From contig NZ_RCAA01000019.1 in the NCBI RefSeq assembly GCF_003628475.1, positions 23,123 through 64,434 of the forward strand: 41,312 bases of DNA, written 5' to 3'. Numbering within the stretch: position 1 is the stretch's first letter; every line of letters starts with the position of its first letter. Shown here one piece after another: positions 7,241 through 15,130 of this stretch. The position numbers and the translations under genes are program-made. The notes under the pieces are model-generated. The model had not been told where the DNA came from and made no database searches. It saw only the letters and a program-made list of their open reading frames with translations. The DNA is from Enterobacter sp. R1(2018) (lineage in GTDB: Bacteria; Pseudomonadota; Gammaproteobacteria; Enterobacterales; Enterobacteriaceae).

Positions 7241-7681
7241 ATGAGCGCATATTCTTTTATGGATGTAACGGCATCTTTTGCGGGCCCGACCGGAACCATC
7301 GATCTGGGCGCGGGTTCAGCCAACGGTGAGGAAGGCATCAAGGTTGAAATGAACGTGGTGAAGAACACCATGACAGAAAGTATCGACGGCGAAGTGATGC
7401 ACAGCCTCAATCCGAGCAAGTCGGGCAAAATTACCGTCTCTCTGCTCAAAAGCTCTCCGGTCAATAAAAAGCTTTCGCTGGCCTATAACGCACAGACGCT
7501 CTCTTCTGCGACATGGGGAAGCAACGTTATTGTTATCCGCAATAGCGTTTCAGGTGACGTAGTCACCGCTCGCTCCGTTGCTTTCCAGAAGCTGCCGGAT
7601 AACGTCAACGGCAAAGAGGGCGGCACCCTGGCCTGGGTATTTGACTGCGGCAAAATCGATCAGGTTCTGGGAGTGTTCTAA
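7241..7681 (+). CDS. Tail tube protein (DUF3277-type)
   Basis: This 146-residue protein forms the inner tube. It has the compact beta-rich pattern of phage tubes: MSAYSFMDVTASFAGPTGTIDLG, then EGIKVEMNVVKNTMTESIDGE, SLNPSKSGKITVSLLKSSPVN, and the C-terminal GTLAWVFDCGKIDQVLG. This matches the DUF3277 phage structural family found after DUF3383 sheaths. A strong AAGGAG precedes the start, fitting a product needed in many copies. Confidence 0.85.
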   Translation: MSAYSFMDVTASFAGPTGTIDLGAGSANGEEGIKVEMNVVKNTMTESIDGEVMHSLNPSKSGKITVSLLKSSPVNKKLSLAYNAQTLSSATWGSNVIVIRNSVSGDVVTARSVAFQKLPDNVNGKEGGTLAWVFDCGKIDQVLGVF

Positions 7682-7684
7682 GCC

Positions 7685-8110
7685 ATGGAAATCACAATCA
7701 AAGAGATAGATTACCGCATTGGTAAGCTTGGCGTATTCGAGCAGCTGAAAGTCTCCAGAAAACTGTTGCCCGTCCTGGCCGGTATGGTGGGTGATTTCCG
7801 CCGCCTGCAAACGGCTGACGCTGAAGAGCAAGGTGTCAGCGCCCTGGAATCAGTTCTGCCGAAAATCGCTAAAACGCTTGCCGATATGAGTGAAGAAGAC
7901 TGCCAGTCAATAATCTTTCCCTGCCTGAGCGTGGTGGCGCGCCGCCATATGAAAGGCTGGGTACCGGTATTTAGCCAGGGCAGCCTGGCATTCGATGATA
8001 TCGATCTGCTGACCCTGTTGCAGCTGGTGGCCCGGGTGGTGGCCGATTCGCTGGGAAATTTTTTGCAAGAACTCCCCGGCGACCTGACGCAGGACCCGGC
8101 AGCAGCCTGA
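7685..8110 (+). CDS. Tail assembly chaperone
   Basis: This 141-residue, mostly helical protein lies between tube and tape measure, where tail assembly chaperones sit. It has IKEIDYRIGKLGVFEQLKVSRKLLPVL near the start, then a helical region with EEDCQSIIFPCLSVVARR, and DIDLLTLLQLVARVVADSLGNFL before the end. Such proteins coat the tape measure during assembly, as lambda gpG does. A heptamer A-AAT-TTT at 8056-8062, in the zero frame, could allow a -1 shift, and the -1 frame stays open to 8178. The ORF that follows is unusual (see 8107-8300). Function is assigned by position and fold style. Confidence 0.72.
   Translation: MEITIKEIDYRIGKLGVFEQLKVSRKLLPVLAGMVGDFRRLQTADAEEQGVSALESVLPKIAKTLADMSEEDCQSIIFPCLSVVARRHMKGWVPVFSQGSLAFDDIDLLTLLQLVARVVADSLGNFLQELPGDLTQDPAAA
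8056..8062 (+). other. Possible -1 frameshift heptamer in the chaperone gene
   Basis: A AAT TTT is of the X-XXY-YYZ slippery type and is in register with the chaperone codons. Slippage would give a product continuing in the -1 frame to the stop at 8176-8178, through the strong hairpin at 8124-8156. The gap to that hairpin (about 60 bases) is longer than usual for a stimulatory structure, so the site is only a candidate. Confidence 0.25.
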
Positions 8111-8300
8111 CGCTTGATACCCTGCCGGGCGGAGAAGATTACATTCTCCGCCCGGCCCGGCGGAGGTTTTCGGGCTGAACTGGCAGGATCTGAAAAGCGG
8201 CGCGGTGGATCTCTACGACATCGCGCTGATGAACGATTACCTGGACATGCGGGCCGATAACAAGGCCCGCATCGCACGCTGGAGAGAGGAAAATGAGTGA
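8107..8300 (+). pseudogene. Tail accessory ORF split over two frames (GT-extension-like)
   Basis: Between chaperone and tape measure, one frame reads TLPGGEDYILRPA (from CTG at 8107, in a CTGA overlap with the chaperone stop). It ends at TGA 8176-8178. The next frame reads EVFGLNWQDLKSG, then AVDLYDIALMNDYLDMRADN, and ends in a stop at 8298-8300, overlapping the tape-measure start by eight bases. The two parts look like halves of one small tail protein of the kind that follows many chaperones (GEDW-LLRP ... LKDG ... DIA-MN patterns, from memory). One missing base between about 8150 and 8163 would rejoin them. Alternatively the second half is made alone from CTG 8175, eight bases after GGAGG. 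No ATG, GTG or TTG start gives either full segment. It could be a real mutation, a sequencing error in GC-rich DNA, or recoding. Confidence 0.5.
8124..8156 (+). other. Perfect 13-bp hairpin after the chaperone gene
   Basis: GCCGGGCGGAGAA (8124-8136) pairs perfectly with TTCTCCGCCCGGC (8144-8156) across a seven-base loop, GATTACA. It has no T-tract, so it is not an intrinsic terminator. It lies inside the split ORF at 8107-8300 and six bases before a GGAGG. It could tune tape-measure translation, stimulate frameshifting or mark an mRNA-processing point. Confidence 0.6.
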
Positions 8301-10095
8301 TAGCAAGCAGCTCAGCAAACTTATCTCGATGGACGTCCACCTAAGAAATATTGAACTTATCCTGAGAAAATTGCAGGACGAGCAGGACGACGTTCTTGAA
8401 AAAATAGCTGGCGCTTTTGAAAAGGCGACGAATTTGCTGTCTCCTGGCGCTGATAACGCACAGCGGAGAACGTCAGGGGATGAGTCTGCACAAGGCGTTG
8501 GAAAAATGGTTGGTGAACTGGGCAAATTCTCAAGCCTCTTTGTTCAGGGGGCGGCAAAATTTGTCGGTTTCGTCACCGATTCTGCGGGCAGTATTGAAAA
8601 AGATGCCCAGGCAGCGAAAGACAGCGATGCCAGCGTCGGCGGCTACAAAGCGATTGAATATGCGGCGAGCCAAACAGGCGTTGAGGCGGAATCTATCAGC
8701 GAGTCGCTAAAAAACGTGGCTGCTTTCTGGAAAAACGACGTGGCGGGTGAGGCGATGCTCAACAATATGGGCATTCAAACCCGGCTGAAGGATGGAAGCC
8801 AGGCCGATAACGCGGACGTTTTTACCCAGGTAGGCCAGTCATTAAGTACCCTGTCGCCTGACGCTGCGAAGCAGTTTTCCGGGGCGCTGGGTATTGATGA
8901 AAAAACTTTCGGCGCCATGAAGCAGGGCATGGCCCAATACACCGAGCAGTACCATCAGATGGTGGTCAGCACGGGTGTTGACGCGGAACGGGCGGCAAGC
9001 CAGTCGGCGATGTTTATGACGTCGATGCGTAAAATGACAGCCGTTTCAGATCTTATTCGCGATAAAGTCGGCTCGGGGCTTGCGGCGGGGCTAATCGGCC
9101 CCATCGAATCTATTACAGCGACGATCCTTGCTAACTTCCCAAATATTGAAACCACGGTTAACCAGGTCATCAACGTAATAAGCGGTTTTGCCACGCTTTT
9201 TGCGAATGCTATTAACGGCACCATTGGCTGGGTGTCGGCGTTGATTAATTTATGGCAGCAGCTTGATTCCAGCACGCAGATTGTAATTGGCGCCGTTATG
9301 GCGCTGGTTGCGGCATGGTATGCATTAAGTCTGGCGATTGGACTATCACCGGTTGGCATTATTCTGACGCTGGTGTCCGTTATCGGCCTGGCATATGACG
9401 AATTCACTAAATGGAAGTCGGGCGGAGAAACATTCTTCAACTGGGGGAAATTGGGGGAATCCGTCAGCAAAGCCTCCGCAGCTATCAGCAGGTTAATCAT
9501 CACCGTCAAAAATCTGGTCCTTCAGTTCTGGGAAATGCTGAAAATCGATTTTGGTTCGTGGTCAATCGACAAGATTTTCGAGGGGCTCATAGGCGGATTT
9601 GAACAGCTTGGCGCCATGCTGCAGAAGGTGGGTAAGCTAATCAAGGCGCTGAAAGATGGCGACTGGTCAGAGGCCGCGAGCATTGGTAAAGAGATGATTA
9701 ACGATGTCAGCAATAGCCCGGTCGGAAAGCTGGTTCAGAAGGGTAAAGATCTGCTGGATGAAGGCATTGATAAAGCTGGCAGCTGGCTTACGGACGGTGA
9801 AAAGAAAGAAACCCGCCGTCCGGATGCTGCCACTTTGTTTCCCCCACAGGCGCTAAATAACCTCGAATCAAATACTCTTATGGGCGGCTACGGTCAGGAT
9901 TATGGGCGCTATGCCTATAATAACGAGCTGAATCAAACCGCTTCGACTACCGTCAATTCCCCGACCATCAATAATGAATCACACATCGTTATTAACGGCG
10001 CGGGCGATCCGCTAACGACGGGAAACACACTCGTCAGCCGCATTACTGATACCTATTCACGAATGGCCCAGCAATATATTCCGGGGATAACGTAA
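8293..10095 (+). CDS. Tape measure protein
   Basis: This 600-residue protein sets tail length and fills the tube. The N-terminal part is coiled and polar (LRNIELILRKLQDEQDDVLEKIAGAFEKA). The centre has strongly hydrophobic stretches (about residues 330-370, with QIVIGAVMALVAAWYALSLAIG and IILTLVSVIGLAYDEF). The end is Asn/Thr-rich (TTVNSPTINNESHIVING). By the usual 0.15 nm per residue, the tail would be about 90 nm long (inference). The gene overlaps its upstream ORF by eight bases, and its stop is at the start of the next gene (TAATG), showing tight coupling. Confidence 0.88.
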   Translation: MSDSKQLSKLISMDVHLRNIELILRKLQDEQDDVLEKIAGAFEKATNLLSPGADNAQRRTSGDESAQGVGKMVGELGKFSSLFVQGAAKFVGFVTDSAGSIEKDAQAAKDSDASVGGYKAIEYAASQTGVEAESISESLKNVAAFWKNDVAGEAMLNNMGIQTRLKDGSQADNADVFTQVGQSLSTLSPDAAKQFSGALGIDEKTFGAMKQGMAQYTEQYHQMVVSTGVDAERAASQSAMFMTSMRKMTAVSDLIRDKVGSGLAAGLIGPIESITATILANFPNIETTVNQVINVISGFATLFANAINGTIGWVSALINLWQQLDSSTQIVIGAVMALVAAWYALSLAIGLSPVGIILTLVSVIGLAYDEFTKWKSGGETFFNWGKLGESVSKASAAISRLIITVKNLVLQFWEMLKIDFGSWSIDKIFEGLIGGFEQLGAMLQKVGKLIKALKDGDWSEAASIGKEMINDVSNSPVGKLVQKGKDLLDEGIDKAGSWLTDGEKKETRRPDAATLFPPQALNNLESNTLMGGYGQDYGRYAYNNELNQTASTTVNSPTINNESHIVINGAGDPLTTGNTLVSRITDTYSRMAQQYIPGIT

Positions 10096-10655
10096 TGGAT
10101 ATACTTTCAGTGCTTCTCCAGCAGCGAACGCGATCTGTTGGCCTTTTAATTCCGGACGTGGTTATTACTGAATCTCATAAAGATGAACTGGAAATTGCCA
10201 CGCATCCCGTAGAGGCAGGTGCGAACATTAGCGATCACGCCTGGAAAAAACCGTCCACGGTAATTATCGACTGTGGCTTTTCTGGCGGCGGAACTTTACT
10301 GGATTTTGCCGCTGTTTCTGATTATGGCCTTGATGTCGGGTTATCCCCGAAAAAGGCTTACGAGAAGATTCTGGATCTGCAAAAACGCTGCGAACTGCTG
10401 GACGTGGTTACCGGCAAGCGGACTTACAGCAATATGCTCATTCAGCAGGTTGATGTGACAAGCAGTAAAGAAAATGAAAGCGTTCTTATCGCTAAACTCA
10501 CGCTAACGGAGGTGTTCCTTTCCAGAACGGAAAGTACAACCGTTGCTGAAAAATCAGCGATGGCCCAGGGCGTTTCAACTTCCGCCATGGTGAATACCGG
10601 TCAAAAAAGCCTGAAGCCTGTTAATAACAGCAGCCTTGCTGTACCCAATAGCTAA
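10095..10655 (+). CDS. Dit-like baseplate/tail protein
   Basis: This 186-residue protein follows the tape measure and looks like the Dit-like N-terminal domain family of myophage baseplates. Recognisable parts are LIPDVVITESHKDELEIATHPVE near residues 18-40, the ISDHAWKKPSTVIIDCGFSGG segment, and later KRCELLDVVTGKRTYSNMLIQQVDV and VLIAKLTLTEVFLSRTES. This AWKKP...D arrangement is characteristic of such proteins as I know them. The C-terminal 35 residues are low-complexity. It likely joins the tube end to the baseplate hub. Confidence 0.72.
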   Translation: MDILSVLLQQRTRSVGLLIPDVVITESHKDELEIATHPVEAGANISDHAWKKPSTVIIDCGFSGGGTLLDFAAVSDYGLDVGLSPKKAYEKILDLQKRCELLDVVTGKRTYSNMLIQQVDVTSSKENESVLIAKLTLTEVFLSRTESTTVAEKSAMAQGVSTSAMVNTGQKSLKPVNNSSLAVPNS

Positions 10656-10668
10656 TAAGGAGGCAGGA

Positions 10669-10977
10669 ATGAATATTCAGGAAATTCCTCTTAGCGCAGA
10701 CAATCAGGTCTTCACAATTCAACTGGGCGATAATCAGCTTCGCCTGCGGCTTATATTCCGTGACGAAGCGGGCTGGATATTGGATGTCATGGCAGTAGAT
10801 TCCACGCCAATAATCAGCGGCATACCGCTGGTCACCGATATCAATCTTCTTGCTCCTTATTCTCATCTTGGATTTTCCGACAGCCTGCTTGTCGTTAGCG
10901 ACGATCGCGCACAGTTTTACCCGACGAAGACGAACCTTGGTTTTCAAAGCCACCTCTATTTCGTCACGGATAATTAG
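10669..10977 (+). CDS. Small baseplate protein (Pam3_gp18/DUF6983-like)
   Basis: This 102-residue protein has MNIQEIPLSADNQVFTIQLGDNQLRLRLIFRD at its start and DINLLAPYSHLGF near the middle. This is the pattern of the Pam3_gp18-type baseplate proteins found between Dit-like and hub genes. I chose the ATG at 10669 because AAGGAGG lies just upstream; the longer reading from 10636 has none. It is probably a structural part of the baseplate centre. A 154-bp gap follows it, the largest within the tail genes. Confidence 0.75.
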   Translation: MNIQEIPLSADNQVFTIQLGDNQLRLRLIFRDEAGWILDVMAVDSTPIISGIPLVTDINLLAPYSHLGFSDSLLVVSDDRAQFYPTKTNLGFQSHLYFVTDN

Positions 10978-11131
10978 CCGTCCGGGAGCTAACACCGTTA
11001 GTTTAAGTTTGTGATACCTGAGCGACCATCGGGTTGGGCTTCTCTACGGGAATCAAATCCCGTTGTTTCCCTTCTTTCATCAGCTTAAGTGAATGCTGTT
11101 AGTCCGGGATCGGCTTTTTTATGGAGCTACT
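10978..11131 (+). other. 154-bp non-coding gap in the tail operon with hairpins
   Basis: No gene is visible here. ACGGGA and TCCCGT around 11056-11074 can form a six-bp hairpin with an ATCAAA loop. AGTCCG-GGAT-CGGCT followed by TTTTTT near 11102-11120 looks like a weak intrinsic terminator with a one-base bulge. It sits just before the hub gene's Shine-Dalgarno (GGAG). Other junctions in the tail operon are mostly a few bases or overlaps, so this gap stands out. Confidence 0.4.
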
Positions 11132-12205
11132 ATGAGCCAGAACTGGTTACGCCATTTTGAGCTGCAGCTGCTTGATGATAAAGGGCAGGGGATTGCCCTC
11201 AGTGATTTTAAAGTCACGTTCTCAATCGACTGGTTTAAAGGTTCGTCTCCCCGCGCTGCGGAAGTGAAGATTTATAACCTTAAGCCTGACACCGCCCACA
11301 AAATCATGGGAGAAGAGTTTTCTAAAATTCGTCTGATTGCCGGATACGAAGGGCCGCAGACGATTTATTCCGCAGATCGGGTTGGCGTTGAAGTCAGGAT
11401 CAGTCCTGATGAAGATCCCGGGAAAAAATACGATCGTAATTACGGATTGATCTTCAGCGGCGATATTCGCATTGCCATCACGGGGCGAGAGGCCACGCCG
11501 GATACATGGGTTTTAATTCAGGCTATCGACGGACATGAAGCCATAAGTTACGCCACGGTAAGCGCCACCTTATCGAAAGGTCACTCCACCAAAGATCTTT
11601 ACACCGCTCTGTTAAAAAGCCTCGAACCGTTCAGCATTATTAAAGGGGTTGAGCCCGTTTTTCCGCCGACCGAATTTCCTCGTGGAAGGACGCTTCACGG
11701 GAAAGTGACGACCTACCTGGATGAAGTCAAAAAACTCTGTAACGCAGACTGGCAGATCGTTGATGGCAGGCTGGATTTTCTTTCTAAAACTTCGGTAGCC
11801 CATACGGCCATCGAACTCAATAGCCAGTCGGGGTTAATTGGTTTGCCCCAGCGCACGACTAACGCGGGAGTGAATGCGAAGTGTCTTATTAATCCGAATA
11901 TTCGTGTCAATGGCCTGGTGCAGCTCAATCAGTCATCCCTTTATCTTCAGAAGCTTTCAGAGCAGCAGCTTGGCGCCGCAGGTGAGAGGCCTGGGCGCAT
12001 CCAGGCTATTGATAAAAAAGATGACGGTAATCAAACCCTGAATGTTTCAACGCCGCCGGCGAGCATTGCCACCGACGGTATTTATGAAGTGTGCGGCATC
12101 ACAACGAAAGGCGATACGCGCGGCGGGGACTGGTATATGGAGCTAATGTGCCAGGCACGAGGCAGTTCGGATTACACCGAAGAAGCCCGCAAGAAAAAGC
12201 CATGA
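11132..12205 (+). CDS. Baseplate hub protein
   Basis: This 357-residue protein resembles phage baseplate hub proteins of the gp44/gp27 type that cap the tube with a trimeric ring. Visible features are MSQNWLRHFELQLLDD, the early DFKVTFSIDWFKGSSPRAAEVKIYNL (about 24-50, a hub-type motif ending in YNL), LIAGYEG, GLIFSGDIRI (a G-x-I-x-x-G pattern) and the later LCNADWQIVDGRLDFLS. I chose the ATG at 11132 after GGAG over an upstream start inside the gap. The gene is flanked on both sides by hairpin/T-tract elements, suggesting separate control of its amount. Confidence 0.75.
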   Translation: MSQNWLRHFELQLLDDKGQGIALSDFKVTFSIDWFKGSSPRAAEVKIYNLKPDTAHKIMGEEFSKIRLIAGYEGPQTIYSADRVGVEVRISPDEDPGKKYDRNYGLIFSGDIRIAITGREATPDTWVLIQAIDGHEAISYATVSATLSKGHSTKDLYTALLKSLEPFSIIKGVEPVFPPTEFPRGRTLHGKVTTYLDEVKKLCNADWQIVDGRLDFLSKTSVAHTAIELNSQSGLIGLPQRTTNAGVNAKCLINPNIRVNGLVQLNQSSLYLQKLSEQQLGAAGERPGRIQAIDKKDDGNQTLNVSTPPASIATDGIYEVCGITTKGDTRGGDWYMELMCQARGSSDYTEEARKKKP

Positions 12206-12234
12206 CCTTAGCCGTCATCCTAAGCTATTTCCTG

Positions 12235-12256
12235 ACCCGCCCGTTGCGGGTTTTTT
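12235..12256 (+). terminator. Intrinsic terminator inside the tail operon
   Basis: ACCCGC (12235-12240), loop CCGTT, GCGGGT (12246-12251), then a run of T to 12256 form a compact rho-independent terminator. It lies between the hub stop and the spike's GGAGG. Full termination here would cut off the baseplate and fibre genes, so it is probably partial or is overridden by antitermination. Confidence 0.65.
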
Positions 12257-12273
12257 ATTGCCTGGAGGTAATT

Positions 12274-13029
12274 ATGGCACTCACCACACCCGCGCTTAGC
12301 GGCCAGCTTGCCGAGGTTCTGGCCGCGACCACCGCGGCGTTAAGCAACGATTTGCGCGTTGCGCTGCCCGGCATTATTCACTCGTTCGATCCTGAAACGG
12401 TTACCTGCACCGTTGCTCCTGCCATTAAAGGCGCACGGATGGCCAGCGATGGTTCGGTGAACTCGGTCAGCTATCCGCTATTGGTCGATGTTCCCGTTGT
12501 CTTCCCGCGCGGAGGCGGCTGTACGCTTACCTTTCCTGTAGCTTCGGGTGACGAATGTCTGCTGATTTTCGCCGATCGCGCCATCGATTTCTGGTGGCAG
12601 AGCGGCAACACTCAGGAGCCGGTAAATTCCCGACAGCATTCGCTCTCAGATGCGTTCGTTATCCCAGGCCCTCAGTCACAGGTTAAGAAAATCAGTGGGA
12701 TAAGTACGACTGCCGCGCAGCTACGTAGCGATGACGGAGCGGCATTTGTCGAAGTGGCTGCCGCTCATGACATCACATTGATCACGCCCGGCAAACTGAT
12801 GGCAAAAGCCGATGGCGGCATTGAGATCACCTCGCCGACCATCGTGCTAAACGGCTCAGTGACGATCAATGGTCCTCTCAACCAGGGCAAGGGTTCTGCC
12901 GGTGGTGGAGCATCACTGCTTGGACCCGTTACGGTAGATAACGACGTAAGCGCCGGGGGGATAAGTCTGAAGAGGCATACCCATAGCGGCGTGCAAAGCG
13001 GTGGCGGCAACACGGGAGGACCGCAATGA
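12274..13029 (+). CDS. Baseplate central spike (Gp138_N-like)
   Basis: This 251-residue protein is the piercing tip of the tube. The N-terminal part (ALPGIIHSFDPETVTCTVAPAIKG, about 24-50, then VVFPRGGGCTLTFPVASGDECLLIF) fits the Gp138 N-terminal OB-fold of phage spikes. The C-terminal half is a short-strand beta-helix region (ITLITPGKLMAKADGGIEITSPTIVLNGSVTING). It ends in KRHTHSG, whose HxH motif binds an iron ion at the tip of gpV-type spikes, then a Gly-rich tail. The ATG follows GGAGG. The stop overlaps the next start. Confidence 0.82.
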   Translation: MALTTPALSGQLAEVLAATTAALSNDLRVALPGIIHSFDPETVTCTVAPAIKGARMASDGSVNSVSYPLLVDVPVVFPRGGGCTLTFPVASGDECLLIFADRAIDFWWQSGNTQEPVNSRQHSLSDAFVIPGPQSQVKKISGISTTAAQLRSDDGAAFVEVAAAHDITLITPGKLMAKADGGIEITSPTIVLNGSVTINGPLNQGKGSAGGGASLLGPVTVDNDVSAGGISLKRHTHSGVQSGGGNTGGPQ

Positions 13030-13370
13030 AATACAGAAAAGAAATTTCTGGGGATTATTCATTTGGCCGAGGAGATTCAGGCTTTCTTGTCAATTCAGCG
13101 GAAACCGTGGCCCAGGCTGTTAAAACGCGCCTTAACCTCTGGCGCGGTGAATGGTTTCTGGATACCTCAGAAGGAACGCCCTATGTCCAGTCGGTACTCG
13201 GCAAGCAGCCGCCAGAGGTATATACCATGGCCATTAGCGACCGGATCCTTGGCACGCGCGGCGTTAATTCGATAATCGAATTCAATACTAACAATGACGG
13301 CCATGGCCGACGTCTGACTTTTAGCGTCACGATCGACACCGTCTACGGAGAGGTAACAGTTGATGTATGA
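13026..13370 (+). CDS. gp25-like baseplate wedge protein
   Basis: This 114-residue protein has the size and style of the T4 gp25/gpW lysozyme-like wedge family. Features are AETVAQAVKTRLNLWRGEWFLDTSEGTPY (about 26-55), with the LxxxxGEWFxD core, and the C-terminal NSIIEFNTNNDGHGRRLTFSVTIDT. It sits between spike and baseplate J, the conserved place for gp25 in contractile systems. It starts inside the spike's end (ATGA overlap). Confidence 0.78.
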   Translation: MKYRKEISGDYSFGRGDSGFLVNSAETVAQAVKTRLNLWRGEWFLDTSEGTPYVQSVLGKQPPEVYTMAISDRILGTRGVNSIIEFNTNNDGHGRRLTFSVTIDTVYGEVTVDV

Positions 13371-14556
13371 AAACCTAATCGACAGCATGATGCCGACTAT
13401 CAGTCAGGAAGGAATTGGTGCCCCGGATTTTCAGACTATCCTCGACCAATGGAAAATCATTTTTCGGGATATCTACGGAGACGATATTTATATCGAGCCG
13501 GACAGTAAAGATGGCGTACTGCTGTCAATGATTGCCTGGGCTATCCACGGCTGCAACAACGCGACAATTGCTGCTTATAACTCTTTCAGTCCGCAAACGG
13601 GCATGGGCGAAGGGCTCTCACGTAACGTGAAGATCAACGGTATCGCCCGTAAAGTTGCCACCAACTCAACGGTTGATGTGCTGCTCACGGGAAAAGTAGG
13701 CACGGTAATCAAAAATGGCCAGGTACGTGATTTAGCGGGAAACGTTTGGTCGTTGCCGGCGACGGTTTCGTTGGATTTGCACGGCAACGCGACGGTGACC
13801 GCTATTTGCGAAATTCCCGGTGCGGTTAGCGCGTTAGCCGGGGACATTGTCGATATTGCGACGCCGACGCTTGGCTGGCAGAGCGTGGTTAATCTATCGG
13901 CGGCGACGGAAGGTAAGGCGGTGGAAACTGATGCTGAACTGCGTCAGCGGCAAATTCAGTCCGTCGCGCTGCCGTCAAAAACCGTTATTGAAGGGTTACA
14001 GGGCGCGCTGGCTAATCTGCCGGGCGTTGCGCGACTGAAGGTCTTTGACAATGATACCGATACGGAGGACGACAACGGCATTCCGCCACATAGCCTCGCC
14101 GTGGTGGTTGACGGTGGCGATTCAACCGGTATTGCCCGAACCATAGCCCTGAAGCAAACCCCTGGCGTACCGACGAATGGGACGACAACGGAAAATGTGA
14201 CCGATAGCTATGGAAACAGCAAGGCGGTTCATTTTTATCGCCCGACTGACGTTCCGGTTTTTGTTGAAATTAAATTAAAGCCGCTGGTGGGCTATACCAC
14301 GGATATTGGCAACGGCATCAAAGAGTCGGTATCTGATTATATCAACAGGCTTGATATCGGCGATACGCTGTTTCTTTCCAGACTATTTTCTTCTGCATCC
14401 TTGAATAATGCCAGCGGCGGTAATACCTACGATATTTTATCTCTGGAGATTGGCAAATCTGCCGATGCGCTTTCAACTGATAATATTGTGGTGGCATTCA
14501 ATGAGCTGGCAACGTCTTCTGTGGTTAATATCAATATTATTACGGTGACAACATGA
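13363..14556 (+). CDS. Baseplate J-like protein
   Basis: This 397-residue protein is a baseplate wedge component of the gpJ/gp47 (JayE) family. It has the early DFQTILDQWKIIFRDIYGDDIYIEPDS, then DGVLLSMIAWAIHGCNNATIAAYNSFSP (about 45-75), the GxARKxAT segment, and TEGKAVETDAELRQRQIQSVALPS (about 180-205), a family hallmark. I chose the ATG at 13363, nine bases after GGAGAGG, not the TTG one codon before it. The start overlaps the wedge gene and the stop overlaps the next start (ATGA), as expected for parts made in fixed ratio. Confidence 0.88.
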   Translation: MYENLIDSMMPTISQEGIGAPDFQTILDQWKIIFRDIYGDDIYIEPDSKDGVLLSMIAWAIHGCNNATIAAYNSFSPQTGMGEGLSRNVKINGIARKVATNSTVDVLLTGKVGTVIKNGQVRDLAGNVWSLPATVSLDLHGNATVTAICEIPGAVSALAGDIVDIATPTLGWQSVVNLSAATEGKAVETDAELRQRQIQSVALPSKTVIEGLQGALANLPGVARLKVFDNDTDTEDDNGIPPHSLAVVVDGGDSTGIARTIALKQTPGVPTNGTTTENVTDSYGNSKAVHFYRPTDVPVFVEIKLKPLVGYTTDIGNGIKESVSDYINRLDIGDTLFLSRLFSSASLNNASGGNTYDILSLEIGKSADALSTDNIVVAFNELATSSVVNINIITVTT

Positions 14557-15128
14557 GTAACCCCTACAGCGAACTCATTCCCGCCAGTCAACGAGAAGCA
14601 CCAAATTATGCAAAAACGCTCGATGTGCTGACGACGGCTTTTACCACGCAGCAGACCGTTAGCCGTAGCCTGATAAATAATTTCGACCTTGATAAAGCTA
14701 TCGGTGCTCAGCTTGATATTATCGGTAAATGGATTGGCAGCACGAGAAGAATTTTTGCTCCGATAGAGGATTACTTCTTCTCCTTTGATAGCGAAACGCT
14801 TGGCTTTGATTACGGTTATTGGAAAAATCGTTACGACTCGGAGTTTGGTTTTGTTGACCTGGATGACAGTAATTTCCGCACCGTATTACGCGCTAAAATA
14901 GGTGCTAATAACTGGGACGGAACCAATCAAACATTACCCGATATTCTGCAAGGTATTTACCCCAAAAAAGATATTCTGATCTCCTATACCGATAACCAGG
15001 ATATGACGATGACCGTCACCGTTAAAGGTAAGTCGATCTCAACCATCACTAAAGAAATTATTCGGCAAGGCTATCTGGCCATCAAACCAGCCGGGATTAC
15101 CGTTAATTACGAAATTACCGAGGATTAA
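14553..15128 (+). CDS. Baseplate wedge protein (DUF2612)
   Basis: This 191-residue protein matches DUF2612, a phage tail protein found after baseplate J. Features are NYAKTLDVLTTAFTTQQTVSRSLINNFDLD, the GAQLDIIGKWIGSTRRI motif (about residues 51-68), and SNFRTVLRAKIGANNWDGT (about 106-125). In other contractile particles the protein at this position links wedges and anchors fibres. It overlaps baseplate J by four bases and leads directly into the fibre gene. Confidence 0.83.
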   Translation: MSNPYSELIPASQREAPNYAKTLDVLTTAFTTQQTVSRSLINNFDLDKAIGAQLDIIGKWIGSTRRIFAPIEDYFFSFDSETLGFDYGYWKNRYDSEFGFVDLDDSNFRTVLRAKIGANNWDGTNQTLPDILQGIYPKKDILISYTDNQDMTMTVTVKGKSISTITKEIIRQGYLAIKPAGITVNYEITED

Positions 15129-15130
15129 CT

